Shown here: positions 1 through 11,100 of the stretch, piece after piece
Numbering within the stretch: the first letter of the stretch is position 1
How the letters are laid out: each line of letters opens with the position of its first letter
Assembly: GCA_016791145.1 (NCBI GenBank)
Contig: JAEUNJ010000051.1
Coordinates: forward strand, 1 to 62,215
Length of the DNA: 62,215 nucleotides
Direction: 5' to 3'
Source of the DNA: Rhodocyclaceae bacterium
GTDB taxonomy: Bacteria > Pseudomonadota > Gammaproteobacteria > Burkholderiales > Rhodocyclaceae
Notes under the pieces: generated by a model
What the model saw: the letters and a program-made list of their open reading frames with translations, nothing else
Database searches by the model: none
Told to the model about the DNA's origin: nothing
Position numbers and translations under genes: made by a program

Positions 1-1148
1 ATGACCAGGGCCGGGATGGAGAGCCGGGCCTCGAAGCCGGGCTCCAGCTTGGCGAAATTGCGCGCGATCTGCGCCGGCCATCCCGTCAGCATGGCCACGC
101 CGCCCAGCCAGACCAGCGCCGCCACCAGGGTGAAGGTCATGCTGCCGAACCAGTCGAAGGCGTTGGCGGCGCCCCGGCGCAGCCGCCCGGCCGCCGCCGC
201 CGCCAGCAGCGTCAGGGGGACCAGGAGCGGCATCGCGAGGAGCGGCCGGTCGTCGCCGGCCAGGAACAGGCCGAGGCAGACGGCGGCGCCCAGCAGGGGC
301 AGCAGGGTCTCGGGACCCGTCCATTGCCGCCGCTGCAGCCACAGGGCCCAGGCGGCCAGCGGCAGCAGCGGCCAGGTGAACCAGGCGAGGAGCTGGGCGT
401 GGCCGCGGGCGGGCCCGCCGTCGGCGAACAGGCCGGCCACCTCCGCCTTCCACCAGGCCGCCAGGTAGTCGGGCGAGTGGCCGGCCAGCGCCAGGGGCCA
501 GGCGGCCCCCGCCGCGCCGGCGACCAGGATTGCCGCGCCGGCCATCGTCCATTGCCGGCGGAAGACCGGCACCAGCAGCAGCCAGGCGATCGGCAGCGGG
601 CCGTCCGCGCCGCCGGCCAGGAAGCTCCCGGCCAGCGCGGCGCCGAGGACGGCGCCGGCCGGGATGCCGCCGCGCAGGGCGACGCTCCAATAGGCGGCCG
701 CGTGGGCGGCGAGGACCAGGTTCGCCGGCTGCGCCTCGTGCAGCGGCACCAGCCAGCCGAGGCAGCCGAGCAGCAGCAGGGGCGCGGCGAGTCCCGCCTC
801 GCGGCCGAGCCAGCGCCGGGCGGCGCCGGCCACCAGCACCAGGGTCAGGGCGCCGAGGAGGGGCGAGGCGAGCCGTGCCCCGTCATGGAAGGGCAGCAGC
901 CACTGGAACAGCCAGCCCGTGGCCGCCGCGAGCCAGTGGAACAGCGGGGTGCCGCCGGTCCAGGCCTCGCCCGCCAGTCGGGGCACCAGGCCGATGCCGT
1001 CGCGCAGGAAGCCCCAGGCGACGCCCAGGTGCACCGCATCGTCCGTCTTCCAGGGATCGTGGCCGAAGGCACCGGCGAACAGGAACAGCCCGCAGGTGAG
1101 CCACAGGGGCCAGCCGAAGAGGGGCAGGGCGGAGGCCGAACGCGGCAT
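1..1148 (-). CDS. GT39/ArnT-like membrane glycosyltransferase, 3' end outside window
   Basis: Reading the minus strand from the ATG at 1148 gives an open frame of more than 380 codons that leaves the window at base 1. The N-terminus has one hydrophobic helix followed by a loop with the motif HDPWKTDDAVHLG. This acidic loop, then many Leu/Ala-rich membrane segments, is typical of the PMT/ArnT (GT39) family, which moves sugars from polyprenyl-phosphate donors to lipid A or proteins on the periplasmic face. Donor and acceptor cannot be told from sequence. The gene lies downstream of rpmE, separated from it by a terminator, so it probably has its own promoter. The C-terminus is missing only because the window ends. 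Confidence 0.75.
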   Translation of the reverse strand, partial: MPRSASALPLFGWPLWLTCGLFLFAGAFGHDPWKTDDAVHLGVAWGFLRDGIGLVPRLAGEAWTGGTPLFHWLAAATGWLFQWLLPFHDGARLASPLLGALTLVLVAGAARRWLGREAGLAAPLLLLGCLGWLVPLHEAQPANLVLAAHAAAYWSVALRGGIPAGAVLGAALAGSFLAGGADGPLPIAWLLLVPVFRRQWTMAGAAILVAGAAGAAWPLALAGHSPDYLAAWWKAEVAGLFADGGPARGHAQLLAWFTWPLLPLAAWALWLQRRQWTGPETLLPLLGAAVCLGLFLAGDDRPLLAMPLLVPLTLLAAAAAGRLRRGAANAFDWFGSMTFTLVAALVWLGGVAMLTGWPAQIARNFAKLEPGFEARLSIPALV

Positions 1149-1170
1149 GGTTCAGGGCCGGCCGGCGGAG

Positions 1171-1200
1171 AAAACAAAAAAGGCAGCCGAAGCTGCCTTT
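1171..1200 (-). terminator. Rho-independent terminator of rpmE
   Basis: A 9-bp perfect stem (AAAGGCAGC / GCTGCCTTT) with a UUCG loop when read on the minus strand is followed by a T-rich tract (TTTTTTGTTTT). It lies 19 nt past the rpmE stop codon. Confidence 0.9.
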
Positions 1201-1218
1201 CCCGGCGGCGCGTGGAAC

Positions 1219-1437
1219 TCAGGCACCGGCACCGGCGCGCTTGCCGTACTTCTGGCGGAAGCGCTCGACGCGGCCGGCCGTGTCCACGATCTTCTGCTTG
1301 CCCGTGTAGAAGGGGTGGCAGGAGGAGCAGACTTCGATGTGCAGCGGCTTCGGGTTCGTGGAGCGGGTCTTGAAGGTGTTGCCGCAGCTGCACGTCACGT
1401 CGATTTCCGCGTACTTGGGATGAATTCCGTCTTTCAT
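1219..1437 (-). CDS. rpmE: 50S ribosomal protein L31 (bL31), zinc-binding type
   Basis: A 72-aa protein of the usual bL31 length. It has the zinc-ribbon cysteines of the C+ form, Cys16, Cys18, Cys37 and Cys40, in the motifs TCSCGNTF and VCSSCHPF, and the conserved FYTGKQK segment. It binds the large ribosomal subunit and bridges to the small subunit. The gene stands alone, with its own sigma-70 promoter 57 nt upstream and a terminator downstream. The C+ type is usually the form made when zinc is sufficient; the C- paralogue used under zinc limitation was not seen here. Confidence 0.98.
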   Translation of the reverse strand: MKDGIHPKYAEIDVTCSCGNTFKTRSTNPKPLHIEVCSSCHPFYTGKQKIVDTAGRVERFRQKYGKRAGAGA

Positions 1438-1493
1438 GTCGGGGTCCTCGGTTCTGGCGGCCCGTGAGAGTGGCGGACCTGGAAAAGCCGGGC

Positions 1494-1522
1494 ATTATCC
1501 CCGAAACCCATGTCCCTGGCAA
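1494..1522 (-). promoter_or_regulatory. Sigma-70 promoter for rpmE
   Basis: On the minus strand, TTGCCA (1517-1522) and GATAAT (1494-1499) are separated by exactly 17 bp, 57 nt upstream of the rpmE start codon. Both hexamers are close to consensus. Confidence 0.8.
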
Positions 1523-1579
1523 GCGCCCGCGAGGTTTTGCGGCGCGGGCGGAAGCGGCGGGGCGCCGGCGACCCGGCGC

Positions 1580-2065
1580 TCAGCGGGCTTCGGCCAGGGC
1601 CTCGCTCGGGCGCAGCGGCGGCAGGTCCGGCCGGGCGCAGTCGGCCAGCAGGTAGATGCGGCCGTCGCGCTCGCAGGCGACCCGCGCGGAAGGGCCCTCG
1701 TCCCGGGTTCCGGGATCCTTGACGGTGGCCGCCGGGCGCCGCGTCCGGAGCGGGTCGGGGCGGGCGAGGGGCGGAGCGGCGAGCGGAGTCGCCGTGACCG
1801 GGCGCGGGTTCTGCGCCCGCGGGGCGCCGGGCTTCCTGGCCGGCCTGGGGGCGGCCCGGAGGTAGCGGGGCTTGGCGACGGCCTTGCCTTTCTTGGCAGC
1901 CGGCTTGGCGGCCGCGTGGGACTTCCGGGGCGCCGCGTCGGCGGCCGGGGACCAGCCCGCCAGGACGGCCGGGAGGACCAGTGCGGCCAGGACGGCCAAG
2001 GCGGCGCGGACCGCGACGCGGAAACCTCGGGGGCCGACGAATCGGAAGAAGGCGCTGGGGCGCAT
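1580..2065 (-). CDS. Small exported Ala/Pro/Lys-rich protein of unknown function
   Basis: A 161-aa product not recognised as a known family. Residues 1-45 look like a Sec signal peptide: basic N-terminus, hydrophobic run (ALAVLAALVLPAVLAG), then AADA-AP as a cleavage site. Residues 46-125 are low-complexity with AAAKPAAKK-like stretches and arginines. The last 35 residues (ACERDGRIYLLADC) form a small two-cysteine segment that may be a disulfide loop. GGAG lies 6 nt before the ATG, supporting the start. It follows the giant RTX gene on the same strand, 102 bp after its stop, but a strong hairpin separates them. A periplasmic location is inferred. Confidence 0.6.
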   Translation of the reverse strand: MRPSAFFRFVGPRGFRVAVRAALAVLAALVLPAVLAGWSPAADAAPRKSHAAAKPAAKKGKAVAKPRYLRAAPRPARKPGAPRAQNPRPVTATPLAAPPLARPDPLRTRRPAATVKDPGTRDEGPSARVACERDGRIYLLADCARPDLPPLRPSEALAEAR

Positions 2066-2121
2066 CGCGAACTCCGGCAGGACAAGCCGCCATGATCCGC
2101 GAAGCCGGCGCGCGGCAAGGC

Positions 2122-2153
2122 CGGAACAGCCGGGGGCTGGTCCGGCTGTTCCG
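2122..2153 (-). terminator. Strong hairpin after the RTX gene, no U-tract
   Basis: A 12-bp perfect inverted repeat (CGGAACAGCCGG / CCGGCTGTTCCG) with an 8-nt loop starts 14 nt past the RTX stop codon. There is no T run on either strand, so it may be a U-less terminator or an mRNA 3'-end stabiliser. Confidence 0.5.
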
Positions 2154-2167
2154 CCCTTTCGCGCCCT

Positions 2168-5100
2168 TCACACCACCAGGAAGTCGTCCGCCGCCAGGGT
2201 GAGGCCCCGGTCCAGGGTGGCGAACTGGACCTGCAGGTGCAGGAATCCGCTGCCGTCGGCGTCGTAGTACAGGGCCCCGGTGCCGGCGTTGAAGATGATG
2301 CGGTCGCTGCTGTCGTGGGCCGCCGAACCGGCGTAGAAGGCGGCCGCCGGCAGCGCACCCACGGCGAGGGTCGTGAAGATGGCGTTCTCCAGGCCGATGC
2401 CGTCGGTGCCGGGCGTGAAGTCCAGGACGTCGTCCACGTTGCTGCTGCCGAGGGCGGTGTTGAAGACGAAGCCGTCGGTGCCGTTGCCTCCGGAGAGCGT
2501 GTCGTTGCCCGCCCCGCCGTAGAGGCTGTCGTTGCCGCTGCCGCCGGAAAGGCTGTCGCTGCCCGCGGCCCCCTGCAGGACGTTGGCGCCGGTGTTGCCC
2601 ACGAGGGTATTGTCGCCGGCATTGCCCGTGCCGTTGATGGCGGCGGAACCCGCCAGCGTCAGGTTCTCCACGTCGGCATCGGACAGGGTGTAGGTCACGG
2701 AGGCGCGCACCAGGTCCGTGCCCTCGCCGGCATTCTCGGAGACCGTGTCCGTCGCGCTGTCCACGTAGAACCAGTCGTCGCCGGCACCGCCGACGAGGCT
2801 GTCCGCTCCGGCGCCGCCGTCGAGGGTGTCGTTGCCGCCACCGCCGGACAGGGAGTTGTTGCCGGTATTGCCGATCAGGTAATTGGCCGCGGTGTTGCCG
2901 GTGCCGTGGATGGCCGCGGTGCCCGTGAGGGTCAGGTTCTCCACATCCACGTCGGAGAGTGTCCAGGTGACGGACGACTGGACGTGATCCGTGCCCTCGC
3001 CGGCGTTCTCGGACACCGTGTCGCCGGTGTTATCCACCTGGAACAGGTCGTCGCCGCCGCCGCCGGCGAGGCTGTCGGCGCCGGTGCCGCCGTTCAGCGT
3101 GTCGTTGCCGCCGCCTCCCGACAGGGAGTTGTTGCCGGTGTTGCCGGTGAGGAGGTTGGCCGAGGCGTTGCCGGTGCCGTTGATCGCGGCGGCACCGGTC
3201 AGGGTCAGGTTCTCCACGTCGGCGTCGGCGAGGGCATAGGTGACGGACGCCTGGACCAGGTCCGTGCCCTCGCCGGCCGCTTCGGCCACGCTGTCGCCCA
3301 CGTCGTCCACCACGAAGGTGTCGTTGCCGGCGCCGCCGGCCATGGTGTCGGCACCGCCCAGGCCGCTCAGGACGTTGTCGGCGCCGTTCCCGGTGAGGAC
3401 GTTCGCCGACGCGTTGCCGGTGCCGTTGATGGCGGCGGCGCCCAGGAGGGTCAGGTTCTCCACGTCCGGATCGGTGAGGGCATAGGTGACTGAGGTCTGG
3501 ACCAGGTCCGTGCCCGCGCCGGCGGATTCGGTGACCGCATCGGACGGGTTGTCCACCACGTAGGTATCGTTGCCGGCGCCGCCGGCCATGGTGTCGGCGC
3601 CCCCCAGGCCGTCCAACACGTTGGCGCCGTTGTTCCCCGTCAGCACGTTTGCGGCGTCGTTGCCCGTGCCGTTGGCGACGGACGAACCCGTCAGGGTCAG
3701 GTTCTCCACGTCGGGATCGGAGATCGCGAAACTGACGGAGGATTGCACGAGATCGATGCCCGCGGACGCCGATTCCTCGACGGTCGCGCTCGTGTCGTCC
3801 ACGATGTATACGTCATTGCCGGCCCCGCCGTTCAGGGTGTCGCCCAGGCCGCCCATCAAGGTATCGTTGCCTCCCCCGCCGTTCAGCCGGTCGTTGCCGA
3901 AGCCGCCGTCGAGGAGGTTGTTCCCGGCGTTGCCTTCGACCCAGTTGTCCCGCGCGTTGCCCGTACCGTCGATGTTCGCCGTCCCCTGGAGAATCAGGCG
4001 CTCAATCGGCGCGGCGAGGGAATGACTGATGTACGCCCACACCGCGTCATAGTCGAACTCCGGGCCCGACTCGACCACCACATCGCCGGCGTCATCGACC
4101 ACGTACACGTCGTCGCCGACGTAACCGGTGAGGGTGTCGGATCCCGCTCCGCCATCCAGTGTGTCGTCACCTTCCAGTCCCAGGAGCGCATCCCCGCCGA
4201 CGTTTCCGACGATCCAGTTGCCCGTCGAATTGCCTTGTCCGACGGCGCCGCCGGGATCGGTCAGCACGAGCTTCTCCACGCCGGGGTCGGCAAGGGTGTA
4301 ATCCACCGAGGAGATCACGACATCGAAGCCGGTGCTCAGGCTTTCATTCACCTGATCCGAGGCATGGTCGACCAGATAGGTGTCGTTCCCGTTGCCCCCG
4401 GTCATGGTGTCGGCGCCCGCATCGCCGTCCATCAGGTCGTTTCCGTTTCCGCCGAACAGCAGGTCGGGGTCCGCACCCCCATAAAGGGAATCGTTGCCGT
4501 CGTTGCCGCTCAGAAGATCCGCTCCGGAACCTCCCCCGTCGAGTATGTTGTCGTAGTTGTTGCCATGGATGACGTTGGACGTTGCGTTTCCGGTTCCGTT
4601 GATGTTCCCTGTCCCGGTGAGGGTCAGGTTCTCGAAATTGGCCAGCAGGCCGTAGGTGAAGGGTACGGTGACGGAATCGGTCCCGCCGCCCGCCGATTCG
4701 ACCGGAAGGTCGCCCGCCGAATCGAGGACGTAGGCGTCGTTTCCGCCGCCGCCGGTCATGGTGTCGTTGCCGGCCCCGCCATCCAGGACGTTGGCGCCCG
4801 CATTCCCGATCAGGACGTTGGCGGCCGCGTTTCCCGTCGCCGAAATGTCGCCGGATCCCGTCAGCGTGAGGTTTTCGACGGCCGCCAAGGAACCCAGGCT
4901 GAAGGCAACGGAGGCGAGGACGGTATCGGTGCCTTCCCCGGCCGCCTCGTTCACGGTATCGGCCGCATTGTCCACGACGTAGGTGTCATTGCCGGCGCCG
5001 CCGTTCAGCGTGTCGGCGCCGGCACCCCCGTCGAGGGTGTTGTTGCCGGCGTTCCCCGTCAGCAGGTTGCCCAGCCCGTTGCCGGTGGCGCTCGTGGAGG

Positions 5101-8100
5101 CCGTGCCGGTCAGCGTCAGGTTCTCCACGTTGGCGGCCAGGGCGTGGCTCACCGCCGCCCGGACGTCGTCCGTCCCGCCGGCGTCCGAACCCTCCGTGAC
5201 GAGGTCGCCGGCGTTGTCCACCCAGTAGGTGTCGTTCCCCGTCCCGCCGGCCATCGTGTCGGCGCCGGCGCCGCCGTCGATCACGTTGTTCGCGGCATTG
5301 CCCGTCAGGACGTTGGCGGCGGCGTTGCCCGTCAGATTCACGTCGCTGCCCGCGAGGGTCAGGTTCTCCAGGTTCGGCTTGTCGGCCAGCGTGTAGAAGA
5401 CGCTGGCGATCACCGTGTCGATGCCCTCGGCGGCGCTCTCGGTCACCAGGTCGCCGGCCTGTTCCACGTAATAGGTATCGTTGCCGGTTCCTCCCGCCAT
5501 GCTGTCGTTCCCTCCGGCCCCGGTGAGGGTGTCGTGGCCGGCCAGGCCGGTCAGCAGGTTGTTGAGGCCGTTGCCGGTCAGTTCGTTGTCGAGCGTGGTT
5601 CCCGTGCCGGTGAGCGCAGCCCCCGTCAGCACGAGGTTCTCCAGTTCCGCGCCCAGCACGTAGTTGATGGCCGCGCGTACCGTGTCCGTGCCCTGGCCAG
5701 CCGCTTCGAAGACCATGTCGCTGGCATTGTCGACCCAATAGACGTCGTTGCCGGCGCCCCCGGCCATGGAGTCGGTGCCCGTGCCGCCGTCCAGGGTGTC
5801 GTGGTCGTTCGGGTTGTCGCCGCTGCCACCCAGCAGCGTGTCGTTGCCGGCGTCGCCGTAAAGGCTGTTCAGGTGGGCGTTGCCGGTCAGCCGGTTGTCC
5901 AGCCCGTTGCCGCTGCCGGTGAAGGCGAGGTTTCCCGGCGCGTCGGAAAGCGTCAGGTTCTCCACGGCCGGGAGCGCGGCGAGGCTGCCGCCGATCATGG
6001 TGACGATGGTGTCCTCGCCGCCGGACGGATACTCCTGGACCGCATCCAGGCCGTCGTCCACGAGATAGACGTCGTTGCCCAGCCCTCCGGCCAGGGTGTC
6101 GGCGCCGGCGCCGCCGTCCAGGGTGTTGTCCCCGTCGTTGCCGGTGAGCCGGTTGGCGACCGCGTTGCCGGTGCCCGCCAGGGAGGCGGTGCCGGTCAGG
6201 ACCAGGTTCTCCACGTCCGGGTCGGCGAGGGCGTAGCTCACCGATGCGTTCACGGTGTCGTCGCCTTCCGCGGCGTTCTCGGCCACCAGGTCGGAGGCCG
6301 TGTTGACGATGAAAAGGTCGTTCCCGCTGCCGCCCTGCATCGTGTCCACGCCCGTCCCGCCGCCGTCCAGCGTGTCATTGCCCGCGCCGCCCAGCAGCAT
6401 GTAGCCGCCACCCGAACCGGTGATCAGGTTGTCGAGCGCATTGCCGGTGCCCGTCGGCATCGCATGGCCGGTCAGATGCAGGTTCTCCACGTTGTCGGGC
6501 AGGGTGAAGGAGATCCCGGCCAGCACCAGGTCGGTGCCCTTCCCGGGGTCTTCCCCGATGGTGTCGCCCGCGTCGTCCACGACGTAGGTGTCATTGCCGA
6601 GGCCGCCGAACAGGGCATCTGCCCCCGCGCCGCCGTCGAGCAGGTTGTCGCCGTCGTTCCCGTTCAGGACATTGGCCAGGGCGTTGCCGGTGCCCGCGAT
6701 GTTGCCGTAGCCGACAAGGGTAAGCCGTTCCACGCCGTCGGGCAGCGCATAGCCGATGACGGCCCGCACCAGGTCCGCGCCGCCGCTGTCGGAAATCGCG
6801 TCGCCCGGGTCGTCGACGATGTAGGTGTCATCGCCGTCGCCGCCGGCCAGGTTGTCCGCCCCGGCGCCCCCGTCCAGGCTGTCGTTGCCCGTGCCTCCCG
6901 ACAGGATGTCGTTGCCGGCGAGTCCCGAGATCGAATCGTCGCCGGCGAGGCCGTACATGGCGTCGGCGCCCGAGGTGCCCGTCAGCGTGTCCCCGTCCCC
7001 GGTTCCCGTGGTCAGCGTTCCGGTCAGGATGCCGCGCAGGTCGTCGGCGGCCGGGGCCGCGGCCAGGCCGGCGAGGCGGATCAGCGTGCCGCCGAAGTCG
7101 GTGCCCAGGCCGGCGCCCTTCACGTACAGCCAGCCGTCCGTGCCGTTCGTGAAGAAGACCACCCGGTCGACGATCCCCGCGTCGGCCTCGATGGCGGCGA
7201 CCGTCGCCGCCGCGTCGCCGTCCCAGGCCTGGGGCGTCGTCGAATAGGCGACCGCCGCCATGCCATCGAACTCGATCCGGTCGGTGCCCGGGACGAAGTC
7301 GGCGATCGTGTCCGGCGCCGCGAGGGTGGAATCGGCGAACCCCAGGTACCGGAAGCTGTCCTGGCCATCGCCGCCTTCCAGGGTGTCCGCGCCGGCGCGG
7401 CCGGTCAGGACGTTGGCCGCCACGTTGCCGTGGAGCGATTCGGCGCCGGCGCCGCCGCCGCCGTCGATGGCGGCCGTGCCGGCCAGGGTGAGGATTTCGA
7501 CCTCCGCGGGCAGGTCGTAGCTCACGGAGGAGACCACCGCATCCGTCCCTTCGCCGGGGCCCTCGCCGACGGAATCGGTCCGGTCGTCCACAAGGTAGGT
7601 GTCGTTGCCGGCGCCGCCGTTCATCTCGTCGCCGCCCGTGCCGCCGTCCAGGGTGTCGTCGCCGCCAAAGCCGAACAGCACGTCGTCGCCGGCATCGCCG
7701 GACAGGCGGTTGGCCGCATCGTTGCCGTCGATCTGGTTGGGCAGGGCGTTGCCGGTGCCGTCGATGGCCGCGCCGCCGGTGAGCTGCAGTTGCTCGACTT
7801 CGTCCGGGAGCACGAAGTCGATGGAGGACTGGACCGCGTCGGTTCCGTCGCCCGGATCCTCGCTCACCGTGTCGCCCGGGTCGTCCACGATGTAGTCGTC
7901 GCCGCCGTCGCCGCCCGCCAGCGCGTCGGCGCCGGTGCCGCCGTCCAGGGTGTCGGTACCGCCGCCCCCCGCCAGCGTGTCATTGCCGCCGCCGCCCGCA
8001 AGCAGGTTGCTGCCGGGGTTGCCGGTCAGGGCGTTGGCGTTGTCGTTGCCGGCGCCGTCCAGGTCGGCGGAGCCCGTCAGGACCAGGTCCTCGATGTCCG

Positions 8101-11100
8101 GGTCCGCCAGGGCGTAGGTGACCGAGGACTCGACCAGATCGGTCCCCTCGCCCGGACCTTCGCTCACCGCGTCGCCCGCGTCGTCCACCACGTAGGTGTC
8201 GTCCCCGGCGCCGCCCGCCATGGTGTCCGCCCCACCCAGGCCGTCGAGCCGGTTGGCGCCGCCGTTGCCGACCAGGAGGTTGGCGGCCGCGTTGCCGGTG
8301 CCGTCGATCGCGGCGGCGCCGGTGAGGGTCAGGTTCTCCACGTCGGGATCGGCGAGGGCGTAGGTGACGGACGCCTGGACCAGGTCGGTGCCTTCGTCGC
8401 CGTCCTCGGTGACGCTGTCGTCGGGGATGTCCACGAAATAGACGTCGTCGCCTTCCCCGCCCGCCATCTGGTCGTTCCCCGTGCCGCCCACCAGGGTGTC
8501 GTTTCCGGCCAGGCCGTCCAGGGTGTCGTTCCCGCCGCGCCCGCTGATGACGTCCGCCTCGGCCGTGCCGGCCAGGTTGTCGTCGTCCTCCGTGCCATTG
8601 ACCAGGCTGCCCGGCAGGATGCCGAGGATGTCGCCGGCGGCCGGGGCCGTCGCCCGACCGGCGAGCTTCACGAGGGTGCCGTCGAAGCTCGCGCCGAAGC
8701 CCGGGCCGCTCACGTGGAGCCAGCCGTCGGTGCCGTCGGTGAAGAAGACCAGGTGATCGGCCTTGGCGCCGTCCGCCGCGATGGCCGCCACCGTGGCGGC
8801 GACGGATCCGCCCCAGGCATAGGGGGTCGGGTCGTATCCGCATACCATGCCCGCGAATTCGATCCGGTCCGTGCCGGAAACGAAATCGCCGATCGTGTCC
8901 GCGCCGGCGACGGTCGAGTCGGCGGCGGCCACATAGCGGAAGACGTCCGCCCCGGTGCCGCCCGCCAGGGCATCGGCGCCGGCCTGGCCGGCCAGGGTGT
9001 CGTTGCCGGCCCCGCCGGAGAGGGCGTTGGCGACCGCATTTCCGGTCAGCAGGTTGGCGAGGTTGTTTCCGGTGCCCGCGAGGGCGCTCCCGGCCAGGCT
9101 CAGGTTCTCCACGTAGGGCCGCGCGGCCAGGCTGAAGCTGGCGTCGGAGCGCACGGTGTCGGTCCCCTCGCCGGCCAGTTCGACGATCCGGTCCTGGCCC
9201 GCGCCGGGGCCGACGACGTAGAGGTCGTCGCCGGCGCCGCCGGCCAGCACGTCGTTTCCGCCCGCGCCGTCCAGGGTGTCGTTGCCGGCTCCGCCGGTCA
9301 GCGTGTTGGGCAGCGCGTTGCCGGTCAGGATGTTGGGCAGGGCATTGCCGGTCCCGCGCAGGGCCAGCCCGGTCAGGCTCAGGTTCTCCACTTCGGCGGG
9401 AAGCGCCAGGGAGACCGAGGCGATCACCGTGTCGATGCCGTTGCCGGCCGCCTCGATCACCTTGTCGGCGCCATTCACGTAGTAGGTGTCGTTGCCGGCA
9501 CCGCCGGCGAAGGTGCTGTTCCCGGTCAGGTCGGACAGGACGTTGTCCTGGTCGTTGCCGGTGCCGACGAGGCCGCCCCGGGTCAGGACGAGGATCTCCG
9601 TGTCGTCCGGCAGGGCGAGGCTGAAGGTGGTCCGCACCGTGTCCGTGCCGCCGTCGGGCAGTTCGATCACCCGGTCGGCGGGTTCGTCCACGGCATAGGT
9701 GTCGTTGCCCGCTCCGCCGGCCAGGGTGTCGGCGCCGGCGCCGCCGTCCAGCACGTTGGCCGCGTCGTTGCCGGTGATCCGGTTGGGGAGCGCGTTGCCG
9801 GTGCCATGCAGGGCGGTGCTGCCGGCGAGGACCAGGTTTTCGACCTGGGCCGGCAGGGCGTAGATGGCGGTGGTGATCACCGTGTCCTCGCCCCCGTCCG
9901 CCGCCTCGACGACCCGGTCCGCGGCCACGTCCACCCGATAGGTGTCGTTGCCGGCGCCGCCGGTCATGGTGTCGGCGCCCGCCCCGCCATCCAGCCGGTT
10001 GGCCCCGGCATTGCCGTTCAGGCTGTTGGCCAGCCCGTTGCCCCATCCGTCCAGGTCCGCCGTGCCGGTCAGGGACAGGCGCTCCAGGTAGTCGGGAAGC
10101 TGGTAGTCCAGGGATGCCTCCACGCCATCCCCGGTGCCGCCGGGAGCGGTCTCGATGGCCAGGTCGCCGGCCCGTTCGACCACGTAGGTGTCGTTGCCGG
10201 CGGCGCCCTCCAGGGTGTCGGTGCCGAGGGCGCCGTCCAGGCGGTTGGCGCCGGCATTGCCGGTGATGCGGTTGTCCAGGGCGTTGCCGGTGCCGTCGAT
10301 GGCGCCGGCACCCAGGAGGACCAGGTGCTCGACCTGGGAGGGCAGGGTCCAGGTGACCGCCGTCCGGGCGGTGTCTTCGCCGCCGTCGGCGCCCTCCACC
10401 ACCTGGTCGCCGGCCGAGTCCACGAGATAGACATCGTTGCCGCCCGCGCCGGCCAGGGTGTCGTTGCCGGCCGCGCCGTCCAGCGTGTTGGCGCCATCGT
10501 TGCCGGTCAGCGAGTTGGGCAGGATGTTCCCGGTGCCGGAAATGGCGCCGGCGCCGGTGAGGACGAGGTCTTCCAGGTTCAGGGGCAGCACGTACGCGAC
10601 CGAGGCGTACACCGTGTCGGTGCCGGCGAGCGGGGCTTCGCTCACCTGGTCGCCGGCGGAATCGACGATGTAGCTGTCGTCGCCGACGCCGCCGGCGAGG
10701 GTGTCGTTGCCCGCCCCGCCGTCCAGGCGGTTGGCGCCGGCGTTGCCCGTCAGGGCGTTGGCGAGGCCGTTGCCGGTTGCGTCGATGTCCGCCGTGCCGG
10801 TCAGGGTGAGCCGCTCCACCTCGTCGGGCAGCGCGCAGGACACCGAGGCCTCGACGGCATCGGTGCCGCCGTCGCCGTCCTCAATGACGGCGTCGCCGGC
10901 GCTATCCACCACGTAGGTATCGTTGCCGCCGCCCCCGTCCAGGGTGTCGTTGCCGGCCGCCCCGTCCAGGCGGTTCGCGGCCCCGTTGCCGGTCAGGACG
11001 TTGTCGAGTTCGTTGCCGGTGCCGTTGATCGCCGAGGCCCCGGCCAGGACCAGGCGCTCCACGTTCTCCGGAAGGGTGTAGGTGACGGAGGCCTGGACGG

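Noticed and set aside
324..1373. Long plus-strand frames over the first 1.4 kb
   Set aside because: They are Arg/Gly/Pro-rich shadows of the minus-strand glycosyltransferase and L31 genes, with no family resemblance.
2237..3493. Plus-strand frames opposite the RTX 3' repeats
   Set aside because: Periodic VGAGAAVQGVVA-type sequence is the reverse of the RTX repeats; no ribosome site or domain.
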